Both the position numbers and the translations under genes were made by a program. 64,000 bases of DNA, from NCBI RefSeq assembly GCF_003369915.1, contig NC_046676.1, forward strand, positions 22,116,001-22,180,000. Direction: 5' to 3'. The notes beneath the pieces were generated by a model, which was not told the origin of the DNA, did not search any database, and saw only the letters and a list, made by a program, of their open reading frames with translations. Source of the DNA: Drosophila miranda (Eukaryota > Arthropoda > Insecta > Diptera > Drosophilidae). Every line of letters begins with the position of its first letter. Within the stretch, counting starts at the first letter, position 1. Shown here one piece after another: positions 31,501-43,139 of the stretch.

Positions 31501-34500
31501 GCGAAGGAGGCGCTGGAGCTGGAGGAGGCATCTCGTGTCCTGGCAGGTCGTTAAATCCTTACGCCATTGCCAGTTCCCGTCGCTGCCATGGTTGTGGATG
31601 CCGCAGTAACGTTAAGCCGGGCAGAAGAGAATTTAATGCCGTAAATTGACTGCGTGAAATGAGGTTAATGCTCAATAATGCATGCGAGTAAATGCAGAAA
31701 GCCAACTGAACTCGTTCTGACTCTGGCTCTCGGTGTGGCTCTGCGTCTGGCTCCAGTTGCTTCCCCCTCTGCGTCCTGCTCCTGTTCGTGCTGTTTCTCC
31801 TCTGGCTCCCTGATCCTTTGACGGCCATTGTTGTTGTTGTTGTTGTTGCTGGTTTTGCTCTTGTTCTCGGGTTATCGATGCATTGACACAAATGTTTGTG
31901 AGCCTCATACGCACACTCACGCGCTCGCAGATGCAAGCATACATATACAGACACAAACACACACAAGTGTATTTCTGTGCTCAGGATTTTTGCACCAATA
32001 ACTTTTGCTTTATGACAGCCCAAATGCACAGTGGTCTGAGATGCATTCGCGTTTACATTTGCCCCAACAAAAGTTCCTTCCCTCCTTCAAAGAACAGACC
32101 TCATCCCACTGTGAGCAGTCGCTTGGGAAAGCTGTAAGGTAAACCAAAGAGAAAATCATTAATAAAGCAGCTTAACATTGCATTAACACTGCAAATTTAT
32201 ACATATATGTGTCTCTACGTGCGAGTATATGCTCGGGTGTTCTGTATATCCGTATAGATTAAGCTCCATTCAGTGCAAAGGAGATTTAAAAGTCGACAAG
32301 TTGAATAATTTGTAGGTCCCGACCACAGAGGCAGAACACCAGACAGACAAAGCCAGAGGACGCATGGCAAAAAAGGACGGGAGAAGAACACACACACTAG
32401 TTCCTGCATAGATGCATGCATTAGTCGGGGACATAATGTCCTGCAAATTGTAGACATTTTTCAATTTAATGAGGTGCTTTACTCTAAATTTTTCACAAAG
32501 GCTAGCTGCAGAGAGAGAGAGACAGAGAGGTCCAGAGCCAGAGCCAGTGCCAGAGGCCACTCGAAGAGCCAAGGATAAGTACATCATTGAAATGGCACTG
32601 GCCGCCTGTCGGTTGCCCTGACCGTCCGTTGGCAGGGCCATTAAAATGGTAAATTGTGGCCGGGAAATTGCATCATTCTTTAGTATCATTTCACAGTTGC
32701 GTTTCGTTCTCGTTTTCGTTTTCATTTCCACTCTCCTCTGGCCACTGGGAGGCTCCTATTGGCCTAACTAACTATCTAACAGTGCACATTACTCATACGC
32801 CGCGTGGTGCAGCCTGCCCAATGACTGCCAGCATTCCGCAGCCGCAGCTGCACATCATTATACTCGTACTTCACCCAACATCCCAGAACCATCCTTTAAC
32901 TCAGACCCTGCTTCAGGCTCCATCTTATCCACATGCTCGTCAACGTCAAGTGCCTGACTGTCAGCCGTGTCTTTGAGGCCTCTGCCAGATGAGGACATCA
33001 CGCCAGACGAAGGAGTGTCGGTGTCTGTGCCTTTGCATATGTCAAGCGGCTGCTAAATGTCATCCAACACCAAGACATAGGCACCCCAGAGGCAGCCCAA
33101 AGCCAGTCAAAGCATCATCCGGGGCCGATGCAAGTGTTTCGCTCTACGGCAACTATTTTTGGGCTGCAAAAGTGAAGAGATCTTTTGGCAAACGATAGGA
33201 GAGGGGAGGCAGCAAGGCTTAAAGGGAATGATGTCTTACTAAATCTTCATTATACCTGGCACATGGAGATTACAAGGGTAGACTCTTGCTGTGTTCGTGG
33301 AAATATTCCTCGTCCGACTGTTTGTAGTCATTCCCAAAAGCGGGTATCCTTTAGTCGACTATAGCTTTCATCCATGTTAGACATATTTTCTCTCACAGTT
33401 TCAATGATTTACGAGTACTACTGTTCTGCTTTTCACACTCCTCTGTGCTCTGTGTCTCTCCTCCGAGTTGGCGCTCTCCACTTCTCAACAAACTTGAGGT
33501 CTGCTCTGCCACCCAGCATCCCAACAAAGTGTTAATGAGCACGACACGCAGACACTTCAATATATTGCGCTCTGGTTGCTTTCATTATACGTTATTATCG
33601 CAGCGACAGAACCAGTGGCACAGTGCGTATGCGTAATTTTTTGTCACTTATGTAGTTTGCACTTTGACAACAGCTCCCTGGCCTCTGCCACACCACAGCA
33701 TACCACATGATGCCGCCTCTCACCAGCCCCCACCCATACGGGTGGCCGTGTCAAGTGTTTGCTGCAGATTTTAATTTCGGCCACTTGATGTCTGCCCTGG
33801 CCCTGCCCCTGTCCCTGCCCATGCCAGTCTGCTGCCTCATCCTGTTTGATGGTTGCGCAGAAAAAATAAAGGAATTAAATTAAAATTTTAATTAAAACAA
33901 GCGCTTGTCTCCCTTGGATAAAGCAGCCATGATCTTTGCATATACATACACTCGCACAGCACTCGCACTTAAAGCCAGAGGCTATTTAATGGGACGTGTG
34001 TGTTTCCGAGGATGCTGCCGCTTGAGGATATCTTTGAGGCTGAAGCTGTCAAGGAGCTGTTGGAATGCGGCTTAAATATCAGCTTGACGAGAGACCCGTT
34101 TTGGTCCAAGTCAAGCGGCTGAGCTATTGGTCATCGGGACTGAAGCAGATAACAAGATACTTTTGAGGATATTCCTCATATATATTTCCTAAGCCTTCAA
34201 CCTTTAACTGGCAGTTGACTTTTCTCTTTTCACAATATTAAACGAAACAATTTCAATGCTGATTTTCACCCGGCTCGTTACGCCATCATGTCAGGAGCAG
34301 AAGAAGAACCAGAACCAGAAACAGTGGCCTTGCCCCATTCACCCCGAGAGTTGTCATCATCATCAGCTAATGACCCTGGAAAATGGCCAAAATAAACGAT
34401 AACTGAAGGCTGCCCAGTATGGGGCCTGGTCTGCTCTTCGGCTGGCTGCAAAATAACACAGATTAAAGCCGGCTTCCGGCAATTTTCAACATCATAAATA

Positions 34501-36359
34501 ATATTTCAATAAATGTACATTGCATTTGCCTTGTCTCCCGCTGAGCACTTAATTACGTTATGATGGCCGGCCTGGCAAGCCTGGGAGCCCTGGTCACAGC
34601 CCTGCTTAATGCTTGCAACAATATTGATGGCGAATCTGGTACCGCCCAAGGCTGCATCACGGCTGAGTTATGAAAGCAGCAGGCGGCAGGTTTTACATTT
34701 CATTAAGATTAAGCTCGGACCTGCATCACCATTCATGAACAAAACATCGGGAGGGTGGAGGGAAAATCGTAATAATTGAATTGATTTCTTTTATTCAATC
34801 TCCGCTTTGTTCTCTCCGCCATAGCCACATGATGCGCTTAGTAGATTTTCTCGTTCTCGTCCTCCCTCTCTGTATTTCTTCAGCTCTCCCTCCACTTTTC
34901 TGTCCCGCTCTATTGACGTCTTTTGTTTTCGCTTGCCAATTTTTGCTGGCCAGCGAAATGAAAATTGAAAATTGAATATTTCCGGCGACACAATGGGAGA
35001 GCAAGGAGAGCAGAGGAGCAGCATCAATAGCACCAACAGCAAGAGAAAATCCGTTTTTCTGTTTTCGCCACTGACCTAACCTCACAACCTTCCCTTCATT
35101 CCCCCCCCAACATTTCTCCAACCTCTTTTCATTGTCATTCCCCTCTCCAATCACACTCCTCAACCACTATTCCGCGACCTCTGCTGCATTCTGTTGGATT
35201 TGCTTTATTCTATTTTTGAATCGAAAATTGCATTGCTGAGGTAAAAATTGTGTTCCGCTGGCAGAGAGTGAGAGATGGAGGGAGAGTAGACAGAGATAGA
35301 GATACACAAAGAGGGTGTTCAAAAATATGGCAGCCAACGGAAACGGAAATAAGCCAAGCGCCTTCAGCTGCTTCAGTTTTCGAAAGACAGTTGAAAGCTG
35401 TTTGGAATTCTGAGTCGAGAGTCGAGAGTAGCGATTGCATGCGATTCTATCGAACAGCAAATGGGAATTAGAATATAATCAAACTAAGTTTCTTCAGGGA
35501 GTTTGGACTTCAGTAATGGTTTCCGTGTTTAAGAGGCCAAAGGACGAGAAACGATTGAGATTATCTTGAATCGGATTTCAATCAAATTCTACATATAAAT
35601 CAATTTTAAGCCAGCTTTTGTTATTAATTTGTTAAAATGGTTTAAACTTTAATGTGAGATCAAAGGTAATCGAGTCTGGGCCAAAATGGCATATATACGG
35701 ATGTGTACCAATACGTATATGGTATATGGTACGTTTGTACATCGAAATAAAGCAGAGGATAATCCCACTTTGGCCACAATTTAATTACATTTTCACCACA
35801 AGAGAAGCTGCCCCTCCGAACCGCCTGCCTCATCCGAAACAAAGTTCCATTTCCCGGCGCATTAGGGATCCGCCTGGGTATTGAATTAAACGGACATTAA
35901 AATAGATTCCAAAAGTGGAAAAAGGGCGCAAAAAAATGCAAACTAACTGGGAGTACGAACGAGTACTCTCGCGTTAAATCCGCCACAGAAAACAATGCAC
36001 AAATCCCATTTGAGCGCCGCCTGCAATTAAATACATTCTGGGTGAAGGAGGGGCAGGCGAGGCAGACCAGTGGTTTGTGTGGCAGAGAGGAAAGCACACA
36101 TGGGTCCGAGTCCCGGGTCCCGGGTCCCGAGTCCGAGAGCCACTAAAGCCGGAACTACACAAATCGCATAAAACACAGTGCCACCAGAGAATAGTGCAGA
36201 GTAGGGAGTGATGCGTGGAGAGTGCCCCAAGAAGTTGGACGCCAAAAAAAGTGACATAAAAAGTACACAGCCTCGACACTGATTCAAAAATGTATTCAAA
36301 ATCCACCCCGAAAAGGGTGTGGGCAAAGGGTAGGGAAAGCTTGCATATGGGGTGGGGAA

Positions 36360-36366
36360 TATAAAA
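36360..36366 (+). promoter_or_regulatory. possible TATA box before a small ORF
   Basis: TATAAAA lies 110 bp before the ATG of a 46-codon ORF at 36476-36616 and about 580 bp before the PP1-like gene. It could serve either or neither; no Inr was found near the expected +1. Confidence 0.25.
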
Positions 36367-36475
36367 CCCTGGACGGACCAAAAATTTCTCTTCTCCCTCT
36401 CTCCAGCTGTATCTCTCTTTTAAGCCGCATTACAAGTGCCGGCAGCTCGCCGAATCGGGATTACCAGCAGCCAAA

Positions 36476-36616
36476 ATGCAGCTGCGACCACCGCTGGAAA
36501 GTGGTTCAAAAGAGGCTCCATGGGGGTGCTCCCCAGTGGGCGGGGCCATGGGTCGACAGCGAGTAAACAAGCGACTTTTCGGCTTTTTTTTCCTGTTATC
36601 GAGCGCGTCCATTTGA
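36476..36616 (+). CDS. candidate 46-aa small ORF
   Basis: ATG in the strong context GCCAAAATGC, after a TATA box and a short leader lacking other ATGs from about 36390. The peptide MQLRPPLESGSK... ends in a hydrophobic LFGFFFLLSS stretch. Composition is not decisive and the ORF may be chance. Confidence 0.2.
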   Translation: MQLRPPLESGSKEAPWGCSPVGGAMGRQRVNKRLFGFFFLLSSASI

Positions 36617-36942
36617 ATGTTGTTCTCTTTTTTTTTTCTTTTGTTGGAAAATGTATGCCAAGTGTCTGATAATTGAAATGCGCAAGAGTAGAGGTGGAAT
36701 GGGATAGTAGAGATCTCCGAGATAGGGAATAAGAGGGTCCCCAAGTGCAGAGGCAAACGGAGTAACTAGAGAGTCGACCTCAATGGACCGCAAGAAATAA
36801 TCAAATGGAATTTATGTCAAAGGCCAGGAGCCCTTTTAAAATGTTCAAAGTGTAAACAAATGGATCTCAAGTCAAAAATATCCGGAACACATTTAAAGTA
36901 TTCCACATTTTTAAAATTCCCTAAAAATTTCAACACCAAACG

Positions 36943-37971
36943 ATGTCTCGTCGCTCGAGTCGTGGGGCGACTGATGGCAGAGCTGGCAGAGACTTTTTCC
37001 ATCGCCAGAGCATGACCTATCTGGACACGGTAATAGAGAAGCTGTTGTCGGACGGCGCGAATCCGCGGGCCAACGAGCTGACCGAGAATGAGCTGACGGA
37101 CATTTGCATGTCGGCAAGGTCGCTGTTCCTCTCGCAGCCCATGCTGCTGGAGCTGAGTGCGCCGGTGAAGATCTGCGGGGACATACATGGGCAGTACAAG
37201 GACCTGGTGAGGATATTCAAGAAGTGCGGCTATCCGCCGAGTGCCAACTACCTGTTCCTCGGGGACTACGTGGACCGGGGCCAGAACTCGATCGAGACAC
37301 TCACCCTCCTGCTGGCCTACAAGCTGCGCTACCCGGTGAACTTCTTCCTGCTGCGGGGCAACCACGAGTCGCCGGAGTTGAACCAGATCTACGGCTTCTA
37401 CGACGAGTGCAAGAGGCGGTACAGCATCAAGATGTGGCGCTCCTTTGTCGACTGCTACGCCTGCATGCCGGTGACCGCCATCGTGTCGGACAGGATCTTC
37501 TGCGTGCACGGGGGCCTCAGTCCGGACCTGAATACGCTCGATGATATCCGGAATTTGAAGCGACCCGCCGACGTGCCCGACACCGGTCTGCTCTGTGACC
37601 TGCTGTGGTCCGATCCGGACTCCACCACTGATGGCTGGGGCTGGAACGAGCGCGGCGTTAGCGTCACCTTCGGCCACCTCATTGTGGAGCGCTTCCTGCG
37701 GCAGAACAACTTCAACCTGATCGCCCGAGCCCATCAGGTCGTGGCGGATGGCTATGAGTTCTTTGCGAACCGCCAGCTAGTGACCATCTTCTCGGCCCCC
37801 AACTACTGCAACATTTTCGACAACTGCGGCGCCGTTCTGGTCGTGGACGACTCTCTGGTCTGTCACTTCACCATCATTCGACCAGATCATTCGCCTCCCT
37901 TCATTGTAAGGAAAGCGCAGAATACTCCGAGCCCCACACCACCGTCGGCTGGACAGGAGTCCAAAGGTTGA
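36943..37971 (+). CDS. PP1-type Ser/Thr phosphatase catalytic subunit, intronless diverged copy
   Basis: 342 aa in one exon. All PPP-family signatures are intact: GDIHGQ, GDYVDRG, LRGNHE (metal and phosphate ligands), [22 protein letters not shown] and SAPNYC, so catalysis is likely. PP1-specific blocks are [22 protein letters not shown] and the N-terminal [10 protein letters not shown]. It departs from conserved PP1 in several places ([44 protein letters not shown]) and has a Ser/Arg-rich N-terminus and a [10 protein letters not shown] tail in place of the usual TPPR end. Being intronless and diverged, it is probably an old retrocopy; such PP1 copies in flies (PpY-55A, PpN58A, PpD6) are testis-biased. 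It lies about 4 kb upstream of an unrelated Inr/DPE promoter. Confidence 0.92.
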   Translation: MSRRSSRGATDGRAGRDFFHRQSMTYLDTVIEKLLSDGANPRANELTENELTDICMSARSLFLSQPMLLELSAPVKICGDIHGQYKDLVRIFKKCGYPPSANYLFLGDYVDRGQNSIETLTLLLAYKLRYPVNFFLLRGNHESPELNQIYGFYDECKRRYSIKMWRSFVDCYACMPVTAIVSDRIFCVHGGLSPDLNTLDDIRNLKRPADVPDTGLLCDLLWSDPDSTTDGWGWNERGVSVTFGHLIVERFLRQNNFNLIARAHQVVADGYEFFANRQLVTIFSAPNYCNIFDNCGAVLVVDDSLVCHFTIIRPDHSPPFIVRKAQNTPSPTPPSAGQESKG

Positions 37972-40893
37972 CTGGGATTTTGTTGTTATTCATAATCGTG
38001 GAAAATACATGTCTGGACATATTTTGGGATTCATTTGAAAGGAGAGTTCATGGGTTCTGGCTAACATTTTGTACATATCGAAATTTAAGTAGTTTTCTTT
38101 CTAAGGGAGGGTCTTTTTCTCTCCCTCGACTGACAACCAATTTAATTGCCTCCAATTATGGTTCAATCGAAGGGCATTTGAGGGTCACTCACGAAGAATT
38201 CTCCGCCAATGAAATGAGTAATAAATCCCAATTAAAATATAATTTAAATTCTCAAAGCCACAGGAAGTGGTAAGTAGAGCTAGAGGCAAAAAGGAGGAGT
38301 AAGATGCCAAATATGGGTGCACAAACGGGGGCCCAGACAAAGGGGGACAAAGAGGCGGTGTGGGTCAGAGTTTAACCCCTCGACCGGCTGGGAGTAACGT
38401 GGGGCAAGCAGTGGCAAGGTGAGGTGGTCCAACAAACGCTGGCAACTTTTGTTTGACTTTGTAAAACGTCTGCCAGGCCGCAATTTTCGCAGAGAAAATA
38501 ATTCCATGCGCAAATATTTAAATGCGGCTGAGGCGCGTGCCGCCCTACCGCCCTCCCGCCTGCTTCCCGCCCGCAGACAAACTCATTTTGTTTACAATAA
38601 AAACGTAATTTAAACATCCATGTGTGCCAACATAAACAAAGGTTTTCCCGGCGTTTTCCCAAGCAAAGCGCAGAGGAGTCGGCGGCAGTGGGGGAGGCAT
38701 AAAGAAAAATAAATTAAATAATCTGAGCAAACAGGAAAACTGCACTACCCCCGGGCCTGTGTGCGTAACTATTATGTAGAAAAATAAATAAGAGAGGTTT
38801 ACTATAAATTATCGACATGGCGACTGGAAGGAGTCGAGGAGTCCATGAGAAACGCTCTCTCGATAGGCAAAGAAAATGTTATAATATTGATCGAAAAACA
38901 ATATACCATCCAACTCAACGAATACCGCGTTCAACAAGCAAATGTCTATATAAATATTTGTTATGTGTTCGATTGCAGGGCAGCCTAGGTGATTATGATT
39001 ATATGGAGAACGGTGATGGCCGCATGGCGCATACGTGATTTCTGCCTCTGCCCCATAAATAAAATCTAGGGGTGGGGTGGCTTACAGCCTTTGGCCATTT
39101 GGAAATGCAATTAATTTGTACGCTCTTTTTTGTCGAACAATTTAATGCCATTTAAATCAATTTCGTGACGATTTTGCATAAGAAGTAATGGTGCGTGGAA
39201 ATTATATGCTTCAGAGGAAGGGCGTCCTCTAAAAAGGTGTGCGTACTGTAAATAAATTCCAGTGATATTGATTTCATTTGATGGCGATTAAATATTGAAC
39301 AAAGTCTGCCTTACCCTCTGCCTTATTTCCTCTTCACACCTGCCAGATTCCACCCCTACGATTATATAGGCCCAATAAAATAAAAAAACGAAAGCCAGGC
39401 ACTTGCCTTTATGGGTAACAAAAACTTTATGCTGTCATTTCGGGGAAACAACAGGAAGAACCCCCGAAAAAAAGGGAAAAATTAAATAAAAATGAGAGAC
39501 ACAACGAAATGATATGGTGGCACTTAAAGTAAAGGTGTAGCAGCACGGAGACGGGGATCCGGACAGATGATGTATAAAAATGTCAACGGCAACAAGCGAG
39601 AAACTTGTAAGTGTCCGTGGCAGTTGCAGGGCAGAGCAGGGGCAGGGGCAGTGGCAGGGCAAGAAAACTTTACCAAACGGTGTCAAAACATAAAAAGGAA
39701 AATTAAGCAAAAGAAAAAAGGCATCCCACGCGAGTGTGTGTCTGTGTGTGTGCGCTTTTTAGTGGCTTCACCTCTGTTCCTGACACCTGCGCAGAGTATA
39801 TCCTTGAGGACGGCTCCAGCTCCGGCTCCGTCGACCAGGAAATGAGAAAATAAAGAGAACGAAAGGCAGGACAATCTGCAGCTGAAGCCGGAGCTGATTG
39901 CTGAAAGCTGCCCTGAAGGAAGCGCGATAAAAAATACAAGTAGGAGTTTTATACCACAACATTCCGACTGTAAGATACCCGCTACAAAGATTTACTTATT
40001 GGCCAATGAACAGACAACGATTCAGTTGAGAATTAAATGGGATCGACCATCTGGAAATGAGGTAGAAACGGGAGGTAATAATAACAAAGAAATTCTGGTT
40101 TACAGATGTAGAATCTGGTTCTAGCCAGGTTTCAGGTGTCCCTCGGACGGACTCATCTGTCTGTTGCACGAACACGACTGCGGGGTATAAAATTCCTTAA
40201 AATTCCACCGTTACCGTTATACTTAACGATAACTGGTGGGGTAGGTGTTCGCCCAGGCATGCCCGGCGAGATCCCCAGTCTAATTGGCATGCAAAGGCTG
40301 TCCACAGCTGTCCACGCAGAGCTGTCCTTGATGGGCATCACTTGGGGCAGTATAGGAACCAATGAAACGAATCTTGAGATGAGGAATATTCCCGAGTAGG
40401 TAATCAAAGACAGCAATCCTTGGGAATACGAGGGAATTGCAAAGTTCTTTCTGTCTCTTTCTTCGCCCTCTGTCTCTATTTCTGCTTTATATAATGTAAA
40501 ATCAAAACATCAGCCACGTGCTGTGCTCCAAATGGCGCCTAAGCTCCGGAAACAGCTGTTAAAGCGTAAACAAAAGTCAGATGATGGCAGAGCCCCCAAA
40601 GAGACAGAGAGAGAGACAGAGAGAAAGAGAGTCCTTAAGCAGAGCTTTCACGCTCTCTGCAACGCTCTGGTTTTACCGTTTCGCTCTGCAAACAAACTTT
40701 ACTTTTATTCAGAGCCGACAACAGCTTTCGTGGCGCCTCGCTGCGTGTCGTGCTGCCTCGTGGGGGCTCATTTCGCCATTGCAAGCCGAAGCTGAAGGTT
40801 GTCTTGTCGTCGCGTTGGTGGCCTAGGTGTGCGTGTGCAGAGACGTATTTGCAGTGGGATCCATTCCCGTTATCAGGACCGCCACGCGCGTTC
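37972..40893. other. intergenic region, PP1-like gene to the 40.9-kb promoter
   Basis: AT-rich with a GC-richer patch at 38330-38760. No supported gene. An ORF at 40532-40792 begins MAPKLRKQLLKRKQ in a good start context but runs into the GAGA tract and looks like chance. A GC-rich segment after 40730 leads into the promoter. Confidence 0.5.
40600..40632 (+). promoter_or_regulatory. GAGA-element tract upstream of the promoter
   Basis: Repeated AGAGAGAGACAGAGAG words that GAGA factor (Trl) would bind, about 265-295 bp upstream of the Inr. GAGA plus Inr/DPE is typical of paused, developmentally regulated fly promoters. Confidence 0.5.
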
Positions 40894-40925
40894 AGTTCGT
40901 CAGCAGACGTCGGCGGGAGCAGTCG
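40892..40925 (+). promoter_or_regulatory. Inr + DPE core promoter
   Basis: TCAGTT (A at 40894 = +1) fits the Inr consensus, and AGTCG at 40921-40925 fits the DPE consensus RGWYV at exactly +28 to +32. No TATA box precedes it. The exact spacing makes chance unlikely. It probably drives the plus-strand gene whose signal-peptide exon lies at 42977. Confidence 0.65.
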
Positions 40926-41028
40926 TGAGTCGCGTGAAATCGGCCGTGTCGTTTGGGGGTTCGCGAATTCTGCGCCATAGCAAAGTGTGTAATTATAATT
41001 GATGTCCTTCGTTAAGATTAAATATTAA

Positions 41029-41325
41029 ATGTGTCCTCGAGTGCGTCTGTTGTTGCTGGTGCTGCTGCTGCTGTCTCTCTGCCTGTTTTTTTTGCTCTGG
41101 CAGCTGCGTGACTTTCCATCAAGTATCCCATCATACGAAAAATACTTGAGAAACACAATAAATGTTTTAGGCGAGACGCGTACCACGTTCGTCAATGACC
41201 AGAAGGACTCTACCCTAACATTTTTTTCGGTGCTGGCTTTTGTTTTGCTCCCTGTGTTTTTCTTTCTGGCTGTTGCCACAATTTGGTGCCTTTTCGCCAT
41301 GTGCCGTCACATGCCATCGTGCTGA
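41029..41325 (+). CDS. candidate 98-aa two-membrane-segment small protein or leader ORF
   Basis: ORF beginning 135 bp after the predicted start site. It opens MCPRVRLLLLVLLLLSLCLFF (a strong signal-anchor), has a hydrophilic middle (SYEKYLRNTINVLGETRTTFVN) and a second hydrophobic segment (about residues 64-90) and ends in a Cys-containing MCRHMPSC tail. An 8-codon uORF (41002) precedes it. It may be a small membrane protein encoded by the 5' leader, an unrecognised alternative first exon, or chance in CTG/T-rich DNA. Confidence 0.3.
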   Translation: MCPRVRLLLLVLLLLSLCLFFLLWQLRDFPSSIPSYEKYLRNTINVLGETRTTFVNDQKDSTLTFFSVLAFVLLPVFFFLAVATIWCLFAMCRHMPSC

Positions 41326-41681
41326 ATTTGGCCCGGTTTTGATTTTTACTGCCGCACGTTGCCCGTGGCCCGCCGTGCCACAGTTCCAAACTTTTGCATA
41401 AATAATGCAATGCGCCTAGAGGTGCCATAAAAACTGGGCGATTCATTTAAATATTGAGCCATCTGAACCCGCAAAGGGCCCACAGAAAATGGTCGGAAAT
41501 ATTGGGATAACCGAATGTCCAGCAGTTCGTCAGCTGTCTTTAAAAACGATAAAACAGATAAAAATCCAGCAATAAACTTGAAAATAATGGACAGTTCAAT
41601 TGATGTATAATTCATAACTCACAATTCGATAAGAATAAAGACATTAATTCAGAGATAAATAGTGGACACGAAAGATAAACC

Positions 41682-41707
41682 TGTGTGTGTGTGTGTGTGT
41701 GTGTGTG
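41682..41707 (+). repeat. (TG)13 microsatellite
   Basis: Perfect TG dinucleotide run. Confidence 0.9.
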
Positions 41708-42976
41708 GTAGAAGCGATTAACGTTGGAAGCACGGATTTATGGAGTCAAGGGTATATAAACAGGTTCTTTCTGCTGAAGAGAAAACGCTTTCTACATACC
41801 TATCTATGTCTATCGCCTACCTACAACAGGGTTCTTTCTATCTTCTATTTTTCAACAAAACCCGCCAGACTTCTCTCAAACTACTTTTCAATCTCTCGGC
41901 AAAAAAATGTCCCTTTAAAAGAATTTCAAGCAATAAGAAAAAAGAGCCCTAACCAAAATATTTCTGTCACATACTTCTTGGCTGGCTCACGTCGCCAGGT
42001 TGGCCTTTGGAATGGTCCTGGCTCCTGGCTCCTGGGTGTTGGCTGTTGGGTGCACGGTGCTGGGTGTCCGTGTCCTTTTTGGCTCGTTGGTTGGTTGACC
42101 TCCAGGCACCACTAATTGCTGCAATTTTTCAAGCTCCACAGAGCGACGCCAGCCCTGGCACCGTGCCTCCTGCGTTCTCTCTCCCTCCTCGGGCCGTTAA
42201 AAAATGTTTTTGCTTTGCATTCTCGCGTTTCCTTTTGCCAATTTCCATGGAAATGCAACTGTGAAATTTTTGATACATATCTAAAAATGAAAAAGAAAAT
42301 ACAGAGAAAGAGAAAACGTAGGAGAAACTGCGAAATGTTTGCGGTCGTCCTCGAAAAGTCCTTGACACGTTGGCATGAGCCCACCCCACCATCCACCATC
42401 TAATGAAGAATGATGGCGAGCGGCGGCACCGCCCCGGGGGGATTTCCACTCATTTCTCAGTTCCCCAAGGAACTCGAACGCCATATGAGTAATGATCGGG
42501 GCTCGCAGCCCATGCCGAAAGATGCCATGCATTATGGCATCGAAATGTGTGGATTGCTTGCTTTTGACCCAATTATGCGAATCAATTACTGTGAAAATTG
42601 CACTTTAATGAATTTTAAATATTTTCTAATAAATGAGCAAACAAATTGATGTGGATAAATGCAAATATTTGCAGATTTGAAGCGGAGATAAAAGCGAGCA
42701 AATATTTCCAGAAACATTTAAAAACCACTATTTTTTTTTGCCCAACAAAAGTGTGTGGCTTTGTGTGAAATTAACAAATAATAACGAAAAGAGACAGAAC
42801 GAGAGCTACAGCTAGAGAGGAGGAGAAATAGAGTGGCAAAAGGAAAACTGTGAAAAGTGAAGTGTCAAGAAAAATAAATTGGGCCAAAGAAAACGCATCA
42901 GAGGCCAAAACCGAAAACGAAACCGAAACTCAAACCAAACCCAAGCCAAGGATCAAGTGAAGTCGCCGGGCGGCCG

Positions 42977-43139
42977 ATGATGGGCCAGAACAAAGGAGCC
43001 ACAGGAGCACCAGCCAGCTGCGGCCTGTTGATGCGGCTGTTGTGCCTGGTGCTGGTGCTGATGCTGCTCCTCCTGCATCTTGCGGGCGAGGCACATGCCA
43101 CGCCGTCGCCCTCCTCCATGCAGACGCCGCAGAAGCGAG
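42977..43139 (+). CDS. first coding exon of a secreted or cell-surface protein (signal peptide)
   Basis: ATGATG at 42977 opens 54 codons plus one base, ending AAGCGAG|GTAAGTG, an ideal donor (intron from 43140). The peptide has a short basic or polar start, a long Leu/Val hydrophobic core (CGLLMRLLCLVLVLMLLLLHL) and a plausible signal-peptidase site after GEAHA, then TPSPSSMQTPQKR. The preceding about 250 bp are A/purine-rich like a fly 5' UTR, with an acceptor-like T-tract...AAAAG near 42755. The likely promoter is the Inr/DPE at 40894. No second exon was found before the window end, so the gene has a first coding intron of at least 20 kb, common among fly neuronal adhesion genes. The gene itself is not identified. 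Confidence 0.65.

Larger units (their letters stand above)
25141..36942. other. long apparently non-coding interval with scattered simple repeats
   Basis: Nearly 12 kb with no recognised gene. It contains CA/TG repeats (28316-28375, 30467-30486, 30692-30710), AG-rich tracts, (GTT)n near 31828-31850, a CGAGTCCCGGGTCCCGGG repeat at 36107-36137, many mixed-GC blocks typical of fly intergenic or intronic DNA, and a few short ORFs with good start context (25466, 36476) listed separately. Enhancers are likely but cannot be read directly. Confidence 0.5.

Noticed and set aside
40532..40792. ORF beginning MAPKLRKQLLKRKQ
   Set aside because: Its Arg/Glu-rich middle is simply the translated GAGA tract; the region is upstream promoter DNA.
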